This document shows positions 27,345 through 39,374 of a DNA stretch of 64,000 nt, piece by piece; within the stretch, counting starts at the first letter, position 1; each line of letters starts with the position of its first letter. A program made the translations under genes and the position numbers. This DNA comes from Stomorhina lunata (lineage: Eukaryota; Arthropoda; Insecta; Diptera; Rhiniidae): the NCBI GenBank assembly GCA_933228675.1, contig OW121743.1:17117384-17181383 (forward strand). The letters are read 5' to 3'. The notes under the pieces are model-generated. The model saw only the letters and a list, made by a program, of their open reading frames with translations. It was not told where the DNA came from and did not search any database.

Positions 27345-28925
27345 CACATTTTTTTGTAACAAATTAATAAGTATTTATAAAACCCATGGAAATTTTTTAT
27401 ATTTATATAATATGTAAATATAAAAAATTTCCATGGATTTTATAAATACTTAGTTTCCATATATTGTATAAACTCCATAAATTATCTTCTTCTAAATCTA
27501 TTTTTCTTAATTTAACACATTTTTTGTAATAAATTAATAAGTATTTATAAAATCCATGGAAATTTTTTATATCTATTTACATATTTTTAATACAATATGT
27601 AAATATAAAAAATTTCCATGGATTTTATAAATACTTAGTTCCCATATATTGTATAAACTCTATAAATTATCTTCTTCTAAATCTGTTTTTGCTTGATTTA
27701 ACACAGTTTTTGCAAAAATTTAATAAGTATTTATCAAATCCATGGAGATTCTTTATATTTACATTTTGTATAACAAATATTTAAATATAAAAAATTTCCA
27801 TGGATTTTAAAAATACTTAGCTTCCGTGTATTGTATAAACTCTATAAATTATCTTCTGTATGAACTATATAAATTATAATTATAAGATAATTATCTTCTG
27901 TATAAACTCTATAAATTATCTTTTGTATTAGATATGGTTTATGTGAAGTTTGCTCAAAATCGATCCAGCGGTTCTTAATTTTACACATTTTTTTGTAACA
28001 AATAAATAAGTATTTATAAAATCAATGGAAATTTTTTATATTTACATAATATATAAATATAAAAAAATTCCATTAATTTTATAAATACTTAGTTTCCATA
28101 TATTGTATAAACTCTATAAATTATCTTCTTCTAAATCTATTTTTTCTTGATTTAACATTTTTTATAACAAATTAATAAGTATTTATAAAATCCATGGAAA
28201 TTTTTTATATTTATATAATATGTAAATATAAAAAATTTCCATGGATTTTATAAATATTTAGTTTCCATATATTATATAAACTCTATAAATTATCTTCTTC
28301 TAAATCTATTTTTTCTTGATTTAACATTTTTTATAACAAATTAATAAGTATTTATAAAATCCATGGAAATTTTTTATATTTACATATTGTATAACAAACA
28401 TGTAAATATAAAAAATTTCCATGGATTTTAAAAATACTTAGCTTCCATGTATTGTATAAACTCTATAAATTATCTTCTGTATAAACTCTATAAATTATCT
28501 TCTGTATAAACTCTATAAATTATCTTCTGTATTAGATATGGTTTATGTGAACTTTGCTCAAAATCGTCCAGCGGTTCTTGATTAAACACATTTTGAGTAA
28601 CAAATTAATAAGTATTCATAAAATCCATGGAAATTTTTTATATTTATATAATATATAAATATAAAAAATTTCCATGGATTTTATAAATACTTAGTTTCCA
28701 TATATTGTATAAACTCTATAAATTATCTTCTTTCAAATCTATTTTTTCTTGAACACATTATTTATAACAAGTTAATAAGTATTTATAAAATCCATGGAAA
28801 TTTTTTATATTTATATATTTTTTATATTTTTTTATAAATATAAAAAATTTCCATGGATTTTAAAAATACTTAGTTTCCATGTATTGTATAAACTCTACAA
28901 ATTATATTCTTCTAAATCTATTTTT
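27345..28925. repeat. Eight tandem long hairpins, mostly ~170-bp period
   Basis: Each repeat contains an inverted repeat. The left arm includes AAGTATTTATAAAATCCATG and then GAAATTTTTTATATTTA; after a short AT loop comes its exact complement (representative 27537-27637). Arms are about 37 bp and often perfect. AATAAGTATTTA marks starts at about 27366, 27537, 27722, 28006, 28174, 28343, 28607 and 28774. Two periods are longer (about 284 and 264 bp) because they carry extra ATAAACTCTATAAATTATC units and a TTAGATATGGTTTATGTGAA insert. Changes in one arm are often matched in the other (for instance CCATTAATTTT opposite AAAATCAATGG in the copy at 28006). Confidence 0.93.
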
Positions 28926-29764
28926 ATAAAAAAATCAATATTTGTCTATATGTCAATTAAAGAATAGTAAACTATGATACTGTAAAAATCGTTTTACTGA
29001 ACTAACTTTAATGTAACATTTAACGTTACTGTTAAAATGTTAACAGTGCTCTGTTGACAGCTAAATTTACTCTGCTAAAAAGTGTGGTTTTTGTCTTTGC
29101 TAAACTATGTATATTCTTAATTATCTTCAGACACACAAAATATCTTGTAGAAAAAATTAAAATATTTTTCAAAAGTTAAAAAATTATAGTCCAAAACTGT
29201 TAGACTAAAGATAAGAAAACCTTATAAAACTGCCTTAAGACTTTAGTCTAGTCTCTTATTTTCCATTGTTTTCTATAAATTTATTCTATTTTCTGAAACT
29301 TATTGTGTGTTATGTTGTCTTACAAATTATTTTTCCCGCAAAAAAGTTTGTCTTTTGTTTGAAAAACTTCGAGTTTCCTTTGCTTTTCAAAAAAGTATAA
29401 AATAAATAAATTGAAAACAGGAAAGAACTAAAAACTGACCAGTTGTTATTTTTTTATGTATTCAATTATTTATTGTTTATACAAAGTTCTAAAGGATTTC
29501 TCACACTCGTATACACTCTCGTTTCTGTTGTATAATTGTATATGTAAAGTAAGTTGTCACTACTGGAAGAGGAAATAGCATAGAAAGCACTTACAGCCGC
29601 GTGAGAACAAAAGCATATTTGTTGCTGTAGTAGTTGGTATCTGGTGATTGTTTTTCAAATTGAATAGATTTTTTTTGTTTGAATACTAACTTTTTAATAA
29701 GAATAACCGCGAAAATGTATCAAATAGATAACTATGAAGTCCATTAAACTAAAGTAATCGATAA
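28926..29764. other. No gene recognised
   Basis: AT-rich single-copy-like sequence between two arrays. 29560-29620 is a little richer in G and C (GGAAGAGGAAATAGCATAG). A similar AAGAGGAAACGGAAATAGC occurs at about 50233, also beside an array; this may be chance. Confidence 0.5.
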
Positions 29765-31580
29765 CTTAACTTTTCGATAAGAAAAGTGATCGATCGATCA
29801 CTTAACTTTTCGATAAGAAAAGTGATCGATCGATCACTTAACTTTTCTATAAGAAAAGTGATCGTTCGATCACTTAACTTTTCTATAAGAAAAGTGATCG
29901 ATCGACCACTTAACTTTTCTATAAGAAAAGTGATCGATCGATCACTTAACTTTTCTATAAGAAAGGTGATCGAGCGATCACTTAACTTTTCTATAAGAAA
30001 AGTGATCGATCGATCACTTAACTTTCCTATAAGAAAAGTGATCGATCGATCACTTAACTTTTCTATAAGAAAAGTGATCGATCGATCACTTAACTTTTCT
30101 ATAAGAAAAGTAATCGATCGATCACTTAACTTTTCTATAAGAAAAGTGATCGATCGATCACTTAACTTTTTTATGAGAAAAGTGATCGATTGATCACTTA
30201 ACTTCTCAATAAGAAAAGTGATCGATCGACCACTTAACTTTTCTATAAGAAAAGTGATCGATCGCTCACTTAACTTTTCTATAAGAAAAGTGATCGAACG
30301 ATTACTTAACTTTTCTATAAGAAAAGTGATCGATCGATCATTTAACTTTTCTATAAGAAAAGTGATCGATCACTTAACTTTTCTGTAAGAAAAGTGATCG
30401 ATCGATCACTTAACTTTTCTATAAGAAAAGTGATCGATCGATCACTTAACTTTTCTATAAGAAAAGTGATCGATCGATCACTTAACTTTTCTATAAGAAA
30501 AGTGATCGATCGATCACTTAACTTTTCTATAAGAAAAGTGATCGATCGATCACTTAACTTTTCTATAAGAAAAGTGATCGATCGATCACTTAACTTTTCT
30601 ATAAGAAAAGTGATCGATCGATCACTTAACTTTTCTATAAGAAAAGTGATCGATCGATCACTTAACTTTTCCATAAGAAAAGTGATCGATCGATCACTTA
30701 ACTTTTCTATAAGAAAAGTGATCGATCGATCACTTAACTTTTCTATAAGAAAAGTGATCGATCGATCACTTAACTTTTCTATAAGAAAAGTGATCGATCG
30801 ATCACTTAACTTTTCTATAAGAAAAGTGATCGATCGATCACTTAACTTTTTTATGAGAAAAGTGATCGATTGATCACTTAACTTCTCAATAAGAAAAGTG
30901 ATCGATCGACCACTTAACTTTTCTATAAGAAAAGTGATCGATCGATCACTTAACTTTTCTATAAGAAAAGTGATCGATCGATCACTTAACTTTTATATAA
31001 GAAAAGTGATCGATCGATCACTTAACTTTTCTATAAGAAAAGTGATCGATCGATAACTTAACTTTTCTATAAGAAAAGTGATCGATCGATCACTTAACTT
31101 TTCTATAAGAAAAGTGATCGATCGATCACTTAACTTTTCTATAAGAAAAGTGATCGATCGATCACTTAACTTTTCTATAAGAAAAGTGATCGATCGATTA
31201 CTTAACTTTTCTATGAGAAAAGTGATCGATCGATCACTTAAGTTTTCTATAAGAAAAGTGATCAATCGATCACTTAACTTTTCTATAAGAAAAGTGATCG
31301 ATCGATCACTTAACTTTTCTATAAGAAAAGTGATCGATCGATCACTTAACTTTTCTATAAGAAAAGTGATCGATCGATCACTTAACTTTTCTATAAGAAA
31401 AGTGATCGATCGATCACTTAACTTTTCTATAAGAAAAGTGATCGATCACTTTTAGCTTTTCTGTAAGAAAACGTTTAACTTTTCTGTAAGAAAAGTGATC
31501 GATCGACCACTTAACTGTTCTACAAGAAAAGTAATCGATCGATCACTTTACTTTTCTATTAAAAAAGTGATCGATCACTT
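29765..31580. repeat. Tandem array, 36-bp unit with GATC-rich palindrome
   Basis: About 50 units of 36 bp. Each has the perfect 20-bp palindrome AAGTGATCGATCGATCACTT and a second near-dyad ACTTTTCTATAAGAAAAGT (representative 30440-30475). A linked pair of variant units (TTTTTATGAGAAAAG then CTTCTCAATAAGAAAAG) occurs at about 30168 and again 680 bp later at about 30848, showing block duplication. A shortened unit lies near 30366. Because 36 is 12 codons, 90-159 codon frames run through it on both strands; these are artefacts. Confidence 0.95.
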
Positions 31581-32683
31581 TACTTTAGTACTTTTACACT
31601 TTAGTTCTATGAGAACTTTTCGTTTTCAACCTCCGAATTAGTATCAGTTATACGCTCCATATTCAATTTTTAGTTTAAAGAGATTTTTAGGGTTCTCTTA
31701 TAATTTGTTTGAAACTCAATTTGAGATACTGCCCTAAGGAAATGTTCATTACTTTGTTTCTGTATATTTTCCAAGAAATCTTAACTTTCATTTCAGTTCA
31801 AAATTTTCTAAATCCTTTGAAAATTAACAAAGTTATGAACATTTTCCTTTCGCAACCTCCGAATTATTATCAATCATACGCCCCATATTCAAATTTTAGT
31901 TTAAAGAAGTTTTTAGGGTTTTCTTATAACTTTTTTCAATCCTTTAAGAGATATTTTCCTTTAAAAACTTTCAACACTTCACTTACTTTCTTATTGATGA
32001 TTTATATCATCATGTTCAGTAAAGTTTTGTAATTTCTTAAGTGTTTGACATAATAATGACATTAATTTTGTATAAGTTGCTGTCATAATTTTGACAAGAA
32101 TCTCATTTGTTTTTGGGAAAATTTTAAGTAACTGCTAAATTATTCATCTAACAAAAGTTTCTATTACCTCAAATGATAGATATACTAAGATAGTTATGAA
32201 AATTATTATATTGTAACTAAAACCAAAAGACAAAGTATTCGTTATTTTGAGGTAAAATATAGAAGACATATCAAGAACATTTTTGGAAATTTTATAAATT
32301 AAATAGGATAAGAAACAAATGTGTTTCTTTTAAGAAAGTTTATTAAAACTAATTAACTGTAATGGAAAATTTGTATTCTTTTTTTAAGATATGCTCAAAT
32401 GGGGCCATAAAGTAATGAAAGAGATTGGTCCAAAAATAATTCTTTGAAAATGTGTGAAATTGGAACTGAAAATAAGCCTAAATGACCTTATATTATATCT
32501 ATCAGTAAATTTCGAAACGAATTTTCACCACCTAATTTTAATTTTTCATAAAAAAGTCTTATGATAAGCCTTTGAAGGTTTTAAAATTCGTTTACTATTT
32601 AGAGGTTTAGTAATTATCTAAAATACTGAAATTTTAGAATATTTAAATTCTAATAATTACTAGCAAGATTAATTAGTTTGTGG
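31581..32683. other. Interval with a two-copy diverged X-like repeat
   Basis: CCTCCGAATTAGTATCAGTT plus ATACGCTCCATATTCAA (31632) and CCTCCGAATTATTATCAATC plus ATACGCCCCATATTCAA (31857) lie about 227 bp apart, each followed by TTTAGTTTAAAGA and TTTTTAGGGTT. These are distant relatives of the element X box. A 107-codon frame at 31709-32032 overlaps them and is not convincing. The rest (32040-32683) shows nothing. Confidence 0.55.
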
Positions 32684-33796
32684 CTGTATTATATTTTTAG
32701 TATTAAGAGAAATCATAAAATTTACTTATAATTTATAACAATTTTAAAAACTCTTGTCATTTGTCCAAAATTCAATAAAATATCAAAAAAGTTTACGGTG
32801 CGTATGATTGATATTAATTAGGAGGTTATTCGGGAAATTTCCTTATAACTTTGGTGTTTTAAAAGGGATTTTAAATATTTAAAATTCGTATTAAAGCTAA
32901 GACTTGAGGCTATTGAAAGGCTAAATATTTATATGCAATACTAAAATTCTAAAATATTGAAATGATAAAAAGATGATTTTTGGAAAATGCTAAGTTGGAA
33001 ATAAAAAGTGGTAAAATTGATTAGTTTTTGGTTGTGTTGTAGATTTTGTAATAAGAAAAGTAATAAAATTTATAAAATTCCAGAAAACTCTGGTCATTTG
33101 TATAAAATTCTTAAAAATATCAAAATTGTATTATGGTGCTTATGATTGATATTAATTAGGAGGTTATTTGGGAAATTTCCCTATAACTTTGGTGTTTTTA
33201 AAGGGATTTTAAATATTTAAAATTCGTATTAAGGCTAGGACTCTAAGCTATTGAAAAAACTTAGCAGAAATTCTAAATATTTATCTGCAATATTAAAATT
33301 CCGGAATATTGAAATTTTAAAAAAGATAATTTTTTTATATTGGTATATGATAAATTGGAAATTAAAAGTGGTAAAAGGGATTAAATCTTGGTTGTTTTGT
33401 AGTTCTTATAATAAGAAAAATAAGAAAATTTAATAATCGTTCATAAAAATCGTGAAAACTTTCTTCATTTGTCTAAAATTCTGAAAAATATCAAAATAGT
33501 TTTGCGGTGCGTATGATTGATATTAATTAGGAGGTTATTCGGGAAATTTGCTTATAACTTTGGTGTTTTTAAAGGGATTTTGAATATCTAAAATTCGTAT
33601 TAAAGCTAAGACTCGAAGCTGTTGATAGAAATATAATTCTATATGTTTGAGTTCAACTATGCGACAGTAAGACTCAAAGAGTAAGACTTGTTTTGGTCGC
33701 AGTAAAAATTTAGTTGAAAAGTTTTAGGTGAAAATATAAAAATTTTACCAAAAATTTTATGTTATCGTTGTATAAAATTAAGCCAACAAAATTTAT
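32684..33796 (-). repeat. Element X, copy 2, inverted
   Basis: It starts TGGCTGTATTAT. It has three monomers with the box CGTATGATTGATATTAATTA at about 32800, 33135 and 33507, spaced about 338 then 370 bp. It ends in the arm AGTAAGACTCAAAGAGTAAG, then AAAGTTTTAGGTGAAAATAT, then AAGCCAACAAAATTTATGAA. Read in the element's own orientation, the spacing (370 then 338) repeats copy 1 (368 then 345). The whole structure was therefore copied as a unit. No open frame of note. Confidence 0.8.
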
Positions 33797-34112
33797 GAAC
33801 AGACCCTCTCGATATCTCCTTCCACCAGAATACAGACACCTATTGGAATGATGTAAAAACGGCGTTTATTTAAACTGCTGCTAGTGAAATAGGTTATATA
33901 AAAAAAACCACTAAGCCTTGGATTTCTAGAAAAACGTGGCAAACAATTGACGATAGAAGATTAGCTAAAGGGAAGTTAAATGATGCCAAGACCCCATATA
34001 TCAAACAGCAAGGACAGTGCGTATATCAGCAATTAAATAGAGAAGTCAAAGGAAGTGCAAGGAAAGATAAGCGGCGATGGGCTAAAAATTTAGCCAAAGA
34101 GGCTCTTTTTTC
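33797..34112 (+). pseudogene. Non-LTR retrotransposon, endonuclease-RT linker fragment
   Basis: One plus frame reads TYWNDVKTAF, a stop, then KPWISRKTWQTIDDRRLAKG, YQQLNREVKGSARKDKRRWA and NLAKEA. This is the typical linker between endonuclease and reverse transcriptase of many non-LTR elements (PW.S..TW..I..R block, then LNREVKRSARRDKRRW). One in-frame stop is at about 33870. Neither endonuclease nor RT remains. It directly abuts the arm end of element X copy 2. Confidence 0.85.
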
Positions 34113-34499
34113 AAACCACGCTCACGTTTTAATTCTAAAACGGAAGTTTACAAATTTCCTTTACTTCCTGTTAACACAACACTTCCGTAACAAGGTTTAG
34201 ATGTTTTTTGTGTTCTCAAAAAAACTTTTTAATGAAACTTATTTTTAACTACAAATATAATATAGAAGACAGGCACAGACATGCTGCCGCCAACAGAAAA
34301 ACACCTTCCGATTTTTAGTCGTGATTTAGTTACATTTTTGGTTTATTTTTATTAAAAGATAGGGATTTGTTGTTATCATTTAATGGTTTTCTGGTTTCTA
34401 TTTGTAGTTAACACTTTTTGTTATTTAGAGGGGCTTAGAGGGTATTCCAAAGGAGGTCTTTTTTGTAAGCAAAAGTACTCGGTAGAACTGGAGTTAAAT
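34113..34499. other. No gene recognised
   Basis: Contains ACGGAAG near 34140 and its complement CTTCCGT near 34185, an imperfect inverted pair. Otherwise plain AT-rich sequence. Confidence 0.45.
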
Positions 34500-34641
34500 C
34501 TGGGGTTAAATGATATCGATCGAAAACTAAGACTCAAACTCAAATATTGTGTAACATGACTTAAGGAATTTCGATCGATATTGAATACGTCGATTTGGCC
34601 ACTAAATTTTCGCTCGATATCGAACGCGGCTATTTGGTCGT
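34500..34641 (+). mobile_element. MITE-A remnants, collapsed
   Basis: A left end (CTGGGGTTAAATGATATCGA with the type-2 arm CTCAAATATTGTGTAACATG) is joined directly to a right end (TTTCGATCGATATTGAATAC, CGATTTGGCC). A second end follows (CGCTCGATATCGAACGCGGC, TATTTGG). The internal segment is missing. Confidence 0.65.
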
Positions 34642-34713
34642 CAAGTAACCTGATCTCACTCTTACATTTACAACTACAATAAATAAATTTCCACTGATTA
34701 TGATTTTACTTTT

Positions 34714-37700
34714 ACAAATCGTCAAGTTTTCTTTATAAATATTTTCCTATCGTCAACTTTTCTATAGAAATGTCTTCCTATCGTCAACTTTTCTATAAAA
34801 GTGTCTTCCTATCGTCAACTTTTCTATAGAAATGTCTTCCTATCGTCAACTTTTCTATAGAAATGTCTTCCTATCGTCAACTTTTCTATAGAAATGTCTT
34901 CCTATCGTCAACTTTTCTATAGAAATGTCTTCCTATCGTCAACTTTTCTATAGAAATGTCTTCCTATCGTCAACTTTTCTATAGAAATGTCTTCCTATCG
35001 TCAACTTTTCTATAGAAATGTCTTCCTATCGTCAACTTTTCTATAGAAATTTCTTCCTATCGTCAACTATTCTATAGAAATGTCTTCCTATCGTCAACTC
35101 TTCTATAGAAATGTCTTCCTATCGTCAACTTTTCTATAGAAATGTCTTCCTATTGTCAACTTTTCTATAGAAATGTCTTCCTATCGTCAACTTTTCTATA
35201 GAAATGTCTTCCTATCGTCAACTTTTCTATAGAAATGTTTTCCTATCGTCAACTTTTCTATAGAAATGTCTTCATATCGTCAACTTTTCTATAGAAATGT
35301 CTTCATATCGTCAACTTTTCTATAGAAATGTCTTCCTATCGTCAACTTTTCTATAGAAATGTCTTCGTATCGTCAACTTTTCTATAGAAATGTCTTCCTA
35401 TCGTTAACTTTTCTATAAAAATGTCTTTCTATCGTCAACTTTTCTATAGAAATGTTTTCCTATCGTCAACTTTTCTTAAGAAATGTTTTCCTATCATCAA
35501 CTTTTCTATAGAAATGTCTTCCTATTGTCAACTTTTCTATAGAAATGTCTTCCTATCGTCAACTTTTCTATAGAAATGTCTTCCTATCGTCAACTTTTCT
35601 ATAGAAATGTTTTCCTATCGTCAACTTTTCTATAGAAATGTCTTCCCATCGTCAACTTTTCTATAGAAATGTCTTCCTATCGCCAACTTTTCTATAGAAA
35701 TGTCTTCATATCGTCAACTTTTCTATAGAAATGTCTTCGTATCGTCAACTTTTCTATAGAAATGTCTTCCTATCGTCTACTTTTCTATAGAAATGTCTTC
35801 TTATCGTCAACTTTTCTATAGAAATGTCTTCCTATCGTCAACTTTTCTATAGAAATGTCTTCCGATCGTCAACTCTTCTATAGAAATGTCTTCCTATCGT
35901 CAACTCTTCTATAGAAATGTCTTCCTATCGTCAACTTTTCTATAGAAATGTCTTCCTATTATCAACTTTTCTATAGAAATGTCTTCCTATCGTCAACTTT
36001 TGTATAGAAATGTCTTCCTATCGTCAACTTTTGTTAAGAAATGTCTTCCTATCGTCAACTTCTCTTAAAAAATGTCTTCCTATCGTCAACTTTTCTATAG
36101 AAATGTCTTCCTATCGTCAACTTTCCTATAGAAATGTCTTCCTATCGTCAACTTTTCTATAGAAATGTCTTCCTATCGTCAACGTTTCTATAGAAATGTC
36201 TTCCTATCGTCAACTTTTCTATAGAAATGTCTTCCTATCGTCAACTTTTCTATAGAAATGTCTTCCTATCGTCAACTTTTCTATAGAAATGTCTTCCTAT
36301 CGTCAACTTTTCTATAGAAATGTCTTCCTATCGTCAACTTTTCTATAGAAATGTCTTCCTATCGTCAACTTTTCTATAGAAATGTCTTCCTATCGTCAAC
36401 TTTTCTATAGAAATGTCTTCCTATCGTCAACTTTTCTATAGAAATGTCTTCCTATCGTCAACTTTTCTATAGAAATGTCTTCCTATCGTCAACTTTTCTT
36501 AAGAAATGTCTTCCTATCGTCAACTTCTCTTAAAAAATGTCTTCCTATCGTCAACTTTTCTATAGAAATGGCTTCCTGTTGTCAACTTTTCTATAGAAAT
36601 GTCTTCCTATCGTCAACTTTTCTATAGAAATGGCTTCCTATTGTCAACTTTTCTATAGAAATGTCTTCCTGTCGTCAACTTTTCTATAGAAATGTCTTTC
36701 TATCGTCAACTATTCTATAGAAATGTCTTCCTATCGTCAACTCTTCTATAGAAGTGTCTTCCTATCGTCAACTTTTCTATAGAAATGTCTTCCTATTGTC
36801 AACTTTTCTATAGAAATGTCTTCCTATCGTCAACTTTTCTATAGAAATGTCTTCCTATCGTCAACTTTTCTATAGAAATGTCTTCCTATCGTCAACTTTT
36901 CTATAGAGATGTTTTCCTATCGTCAACTTTTCTATAGAAATGTCTTCATATCGTCAACTTTTCTATAGAAATGTCTTCCTATCGTCAACTATTTCTATAG
37001 AAAAGTCTTCCTATCGTCAACTTTTCTATAGAAATGTCTTCCTATCGTCAACTTTTCTATAGAAATGTCTTCCTATCGTCAACTTTTCTATAGAAATGTC
37101 TTCCTATCGTCAACGTTTCTATAGAAATGTCTTCATATCGTCAACTTTTCTATAGAAATGTCTTCCTATCGTCAACTTTTCTATAGAAATGTCTTCCTAT
37201 CGTCAACTTTTCTATAGAAATGTCTTCCTATCGTCAACTTTTCTATAGAAATGTCTTCCTATCGTCAACTTTTCTATAGAAATGTCTTCCTAACGTCATT
37301 TTTTCTATAGAAATGTCTTCCTATCGTCAACTTTTCTACAGAAATGTCTTCCTATCGTCAACTTTTCTATAGAAATGTCTTCCTATTGTCAACTTTTCTA
37401 TAGAAATGTCTTCCTATCGTCAACGTTTCTATAGAAATGTCTTCCTATCGTCAACTTTTCTATAGAAATGTCTTCCTATCGTCAACTTTTCTATAGAAAT
37501 GTCTTCCTATCGTCAACCTTCCTATAGAAATGTCTTCCTTTCGTCAACTTTTCTATAGAAATGTCTTCCTATCGTCAACTTTTCTATAGAAATTTCTTCC
37601 TATCGTCAACTTTTCTATAGAAATGTCTTCCTATCGTCAACTTTTCTATAGAAATGTCTTCCTATCGTCAACTTTTCTATAGAAATGTCTTCCTATCGTC

Positions 37701-37917
37701 AACTTTTCTATAGAAATGTCTTCCTATCGTCAACTTTTCTATAGAAATGTCTTCCTATCGTCAACTTTTCTATAGAAATGTCTTCCTATCGTCAACTTTT
37801 CTATAGAAATGTCTTCCTATCGTCAACTGTTCTATAGAAATAACTTCCTATCGTTAACTTTTCTATAGAAATATCTTCCTATCGTAAACTTTTATATGGA
37901 AATATCGTCCTATCGTC
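34714..37917 (+). repeat. Tandem array G, 31-bp unit with CTATAG core and CTATCGTCAA spacer
   Basis: About 102 units of 31 bp: ACTTTTCTATAGAAATGTC followed by TTCCTATCGTCA (representative 34845-34875). Variants are scattered single substitutions, and runs of variants repeat as blocks. The TTAAGAAATG and CTCTTAAAAAATG pair occurs near 36025 and again near 36495. The ACTATTC then ACTCTTC pair occurs near 35067 and 36708. Reverse-complement relatives form 44225-49881. Confidence 0.96.
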
Positions 37918-39044
37918 ATTTTTATGCAACACGCTTTACTATTTATTATAAATACTTATTATTTTTCTATAGCGCCCCAGAGTATGCAGTATTTTCTATG
38001 CTGTTGAATAAGAGAAAAGTGTGCTTTAACATTTTTTTTGAAGTCTATTGTTGTATAGTTCCCATATTTACGAAATTTGCTTTACATTTATTTTGAGGAA
38101 AATTTGAATTGTAATAAAAGTGAATTTTATGAATGATTTTAATGCAGAAATTATATAATTAATTTATAATTGAAATACTAAAATACTAACTAGTGAAACT
38201 TCTAAAATACTTACTAGAGAAAGGGTCCACAATGGTTACCGAAGGTTTGGAATATAAGAAGTTTTGAATACTCGACAATGAAATATGGGATTATAAAATA
38301 TTCTACTAACAAGTTAATTCTCAAGCCTTCATCTGAAATCATAGAAGCTTTTGAGCTTTAAAGCAGAACTACTAGGCTTGTATTTACTAAAACAATTGGT
38401 GGAAGATATGAAATGTAAGTAAATTTAGAATAAATATTGGCATAAACTCTATTAGCTCTAATTGAACCCTTTCTAAATTAGTTTACATTTAAGGTTATTT
38501 ACTCCATAATAACAAAAAATTTCAAATTCCTTTCAAATAACCGATAATTTGAGAAATTCAAAAGCAAACAAATATCAATAAAACTTAAACAATACGAGCT
38601 TAAATTGAAAAGAATTTAAAATGAACTTTTTAATTGCCTTTAAATCCTCTTTAACGAGGAAAAATATTGAAAACCAAAGTCTACTTTCATTAATTTCCAT
38701 TAACCCAAAACCATGGCATACTTTTGGGCTTTATCATATAATTATGACAGAGAACTCATTAATTTTATTTCATTTTAAAACTTCATTTAAATCTTAAGCT
38801 TTAAACAACTTTTTCACATATTTTTTTTGCAGATAAATAAAATATTTATTTTTTGAAAGGGAAAAAGATGAAACTCACACTCAATAAAATATTTTTGTAA
38901 AAACAGATTATTACTCATTATTAAATTGTATTTTCTTTGTGTTTAAATTTAAAAGCATATGTATTGCAGAAATATTATAATTGTGTTAATGGTTGCAAAT
39001 AAGGACATAGTAAAATTAAAACTATTTAAAAAATTTTAATATTT
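37918..39044. other. AT-rich interval, no gene
   Basis: Just inside it, AGTATGCAGTATTTTC (37980) recalls the AAGTATGC motif of the MITE-A arm and the 160-bp repeats. Nothing else recognised; a 66-codon frame at 37896-38096 starts inside the array. Confidence 0.5.
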
Positions 39045-39116
39045 ATTCATTCGATATCGATTGAAATGTAAGACATTTCAGAAACATTGGTGTAGCATAC
39101 TTTTAGGATATTCTCA
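39045..39116 (+). mobile_element. MITE-A fragment, type-1 arm
   Basis: TTCATTCGATATCGATTGAA, then ATGTAAGACATTTCAGAAAC, then GTGTAGCATACTTTTAGG. It lacks the outermost GGGGCCAAAT bases and the other half. It is followed at once by MITE-B. Confidence 0.7.
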
Positions 39117-39122
39117 GTTGTG

Positions 39123-39374
39123 TATCTGTGACTTGGTGCTGAAAGGGTCAATGTCAAAAAACTAGTTTTGAAAAAATTTGATTTTAAGTTTTTATTTTCA
39201 ATATAAATTCGTGGTAACATTGTCCAGAAAACCCTTATAAATCTGTCCTGAGTTAAGTTAGATATTAGCTGTTGGAGCCAAATAAAAGAGGGTTAAGAAG
39301 AGAATATAATGCAATAAATAACTCAAAACAGCAAAAAACTGATATTGCTCCTTTTTGGCACCAAGTCACAGATA
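39123..39374. mobile_element. MITE-B, a second small inverted-repeat element
   Basis: The left terminus TATCTGTGACTTGGTGCTGA, then AAGGGTCAATGTCA, is matched by the inverted right terminus CCTTTTTGGCACCAAGTCAC, then AGATA (39350-39374). That gives about 40-bp imperfect inverted ends around roughly 165 bp of non-coding sequence. A single-ended relative is at 23990-24046. Short length, inverted ends and no frame fit a non-autonomous DNA transposon. Confidence 0.65.

Noticed and set aside
29786..31455. Frames of 90-159 codons of RSLNFSIRKVID-type repeats on both strands
   Set aside because: Consequence of a 36-bp unit; replacement variants and stops are frequent and both strands are equally open.
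29765..37917. Arrays with 31-36-bp repeats as CRISPR
   Set aside because: Units are contiguous with no unique spacers, no cas genes are present, and the DNA is from an animal.
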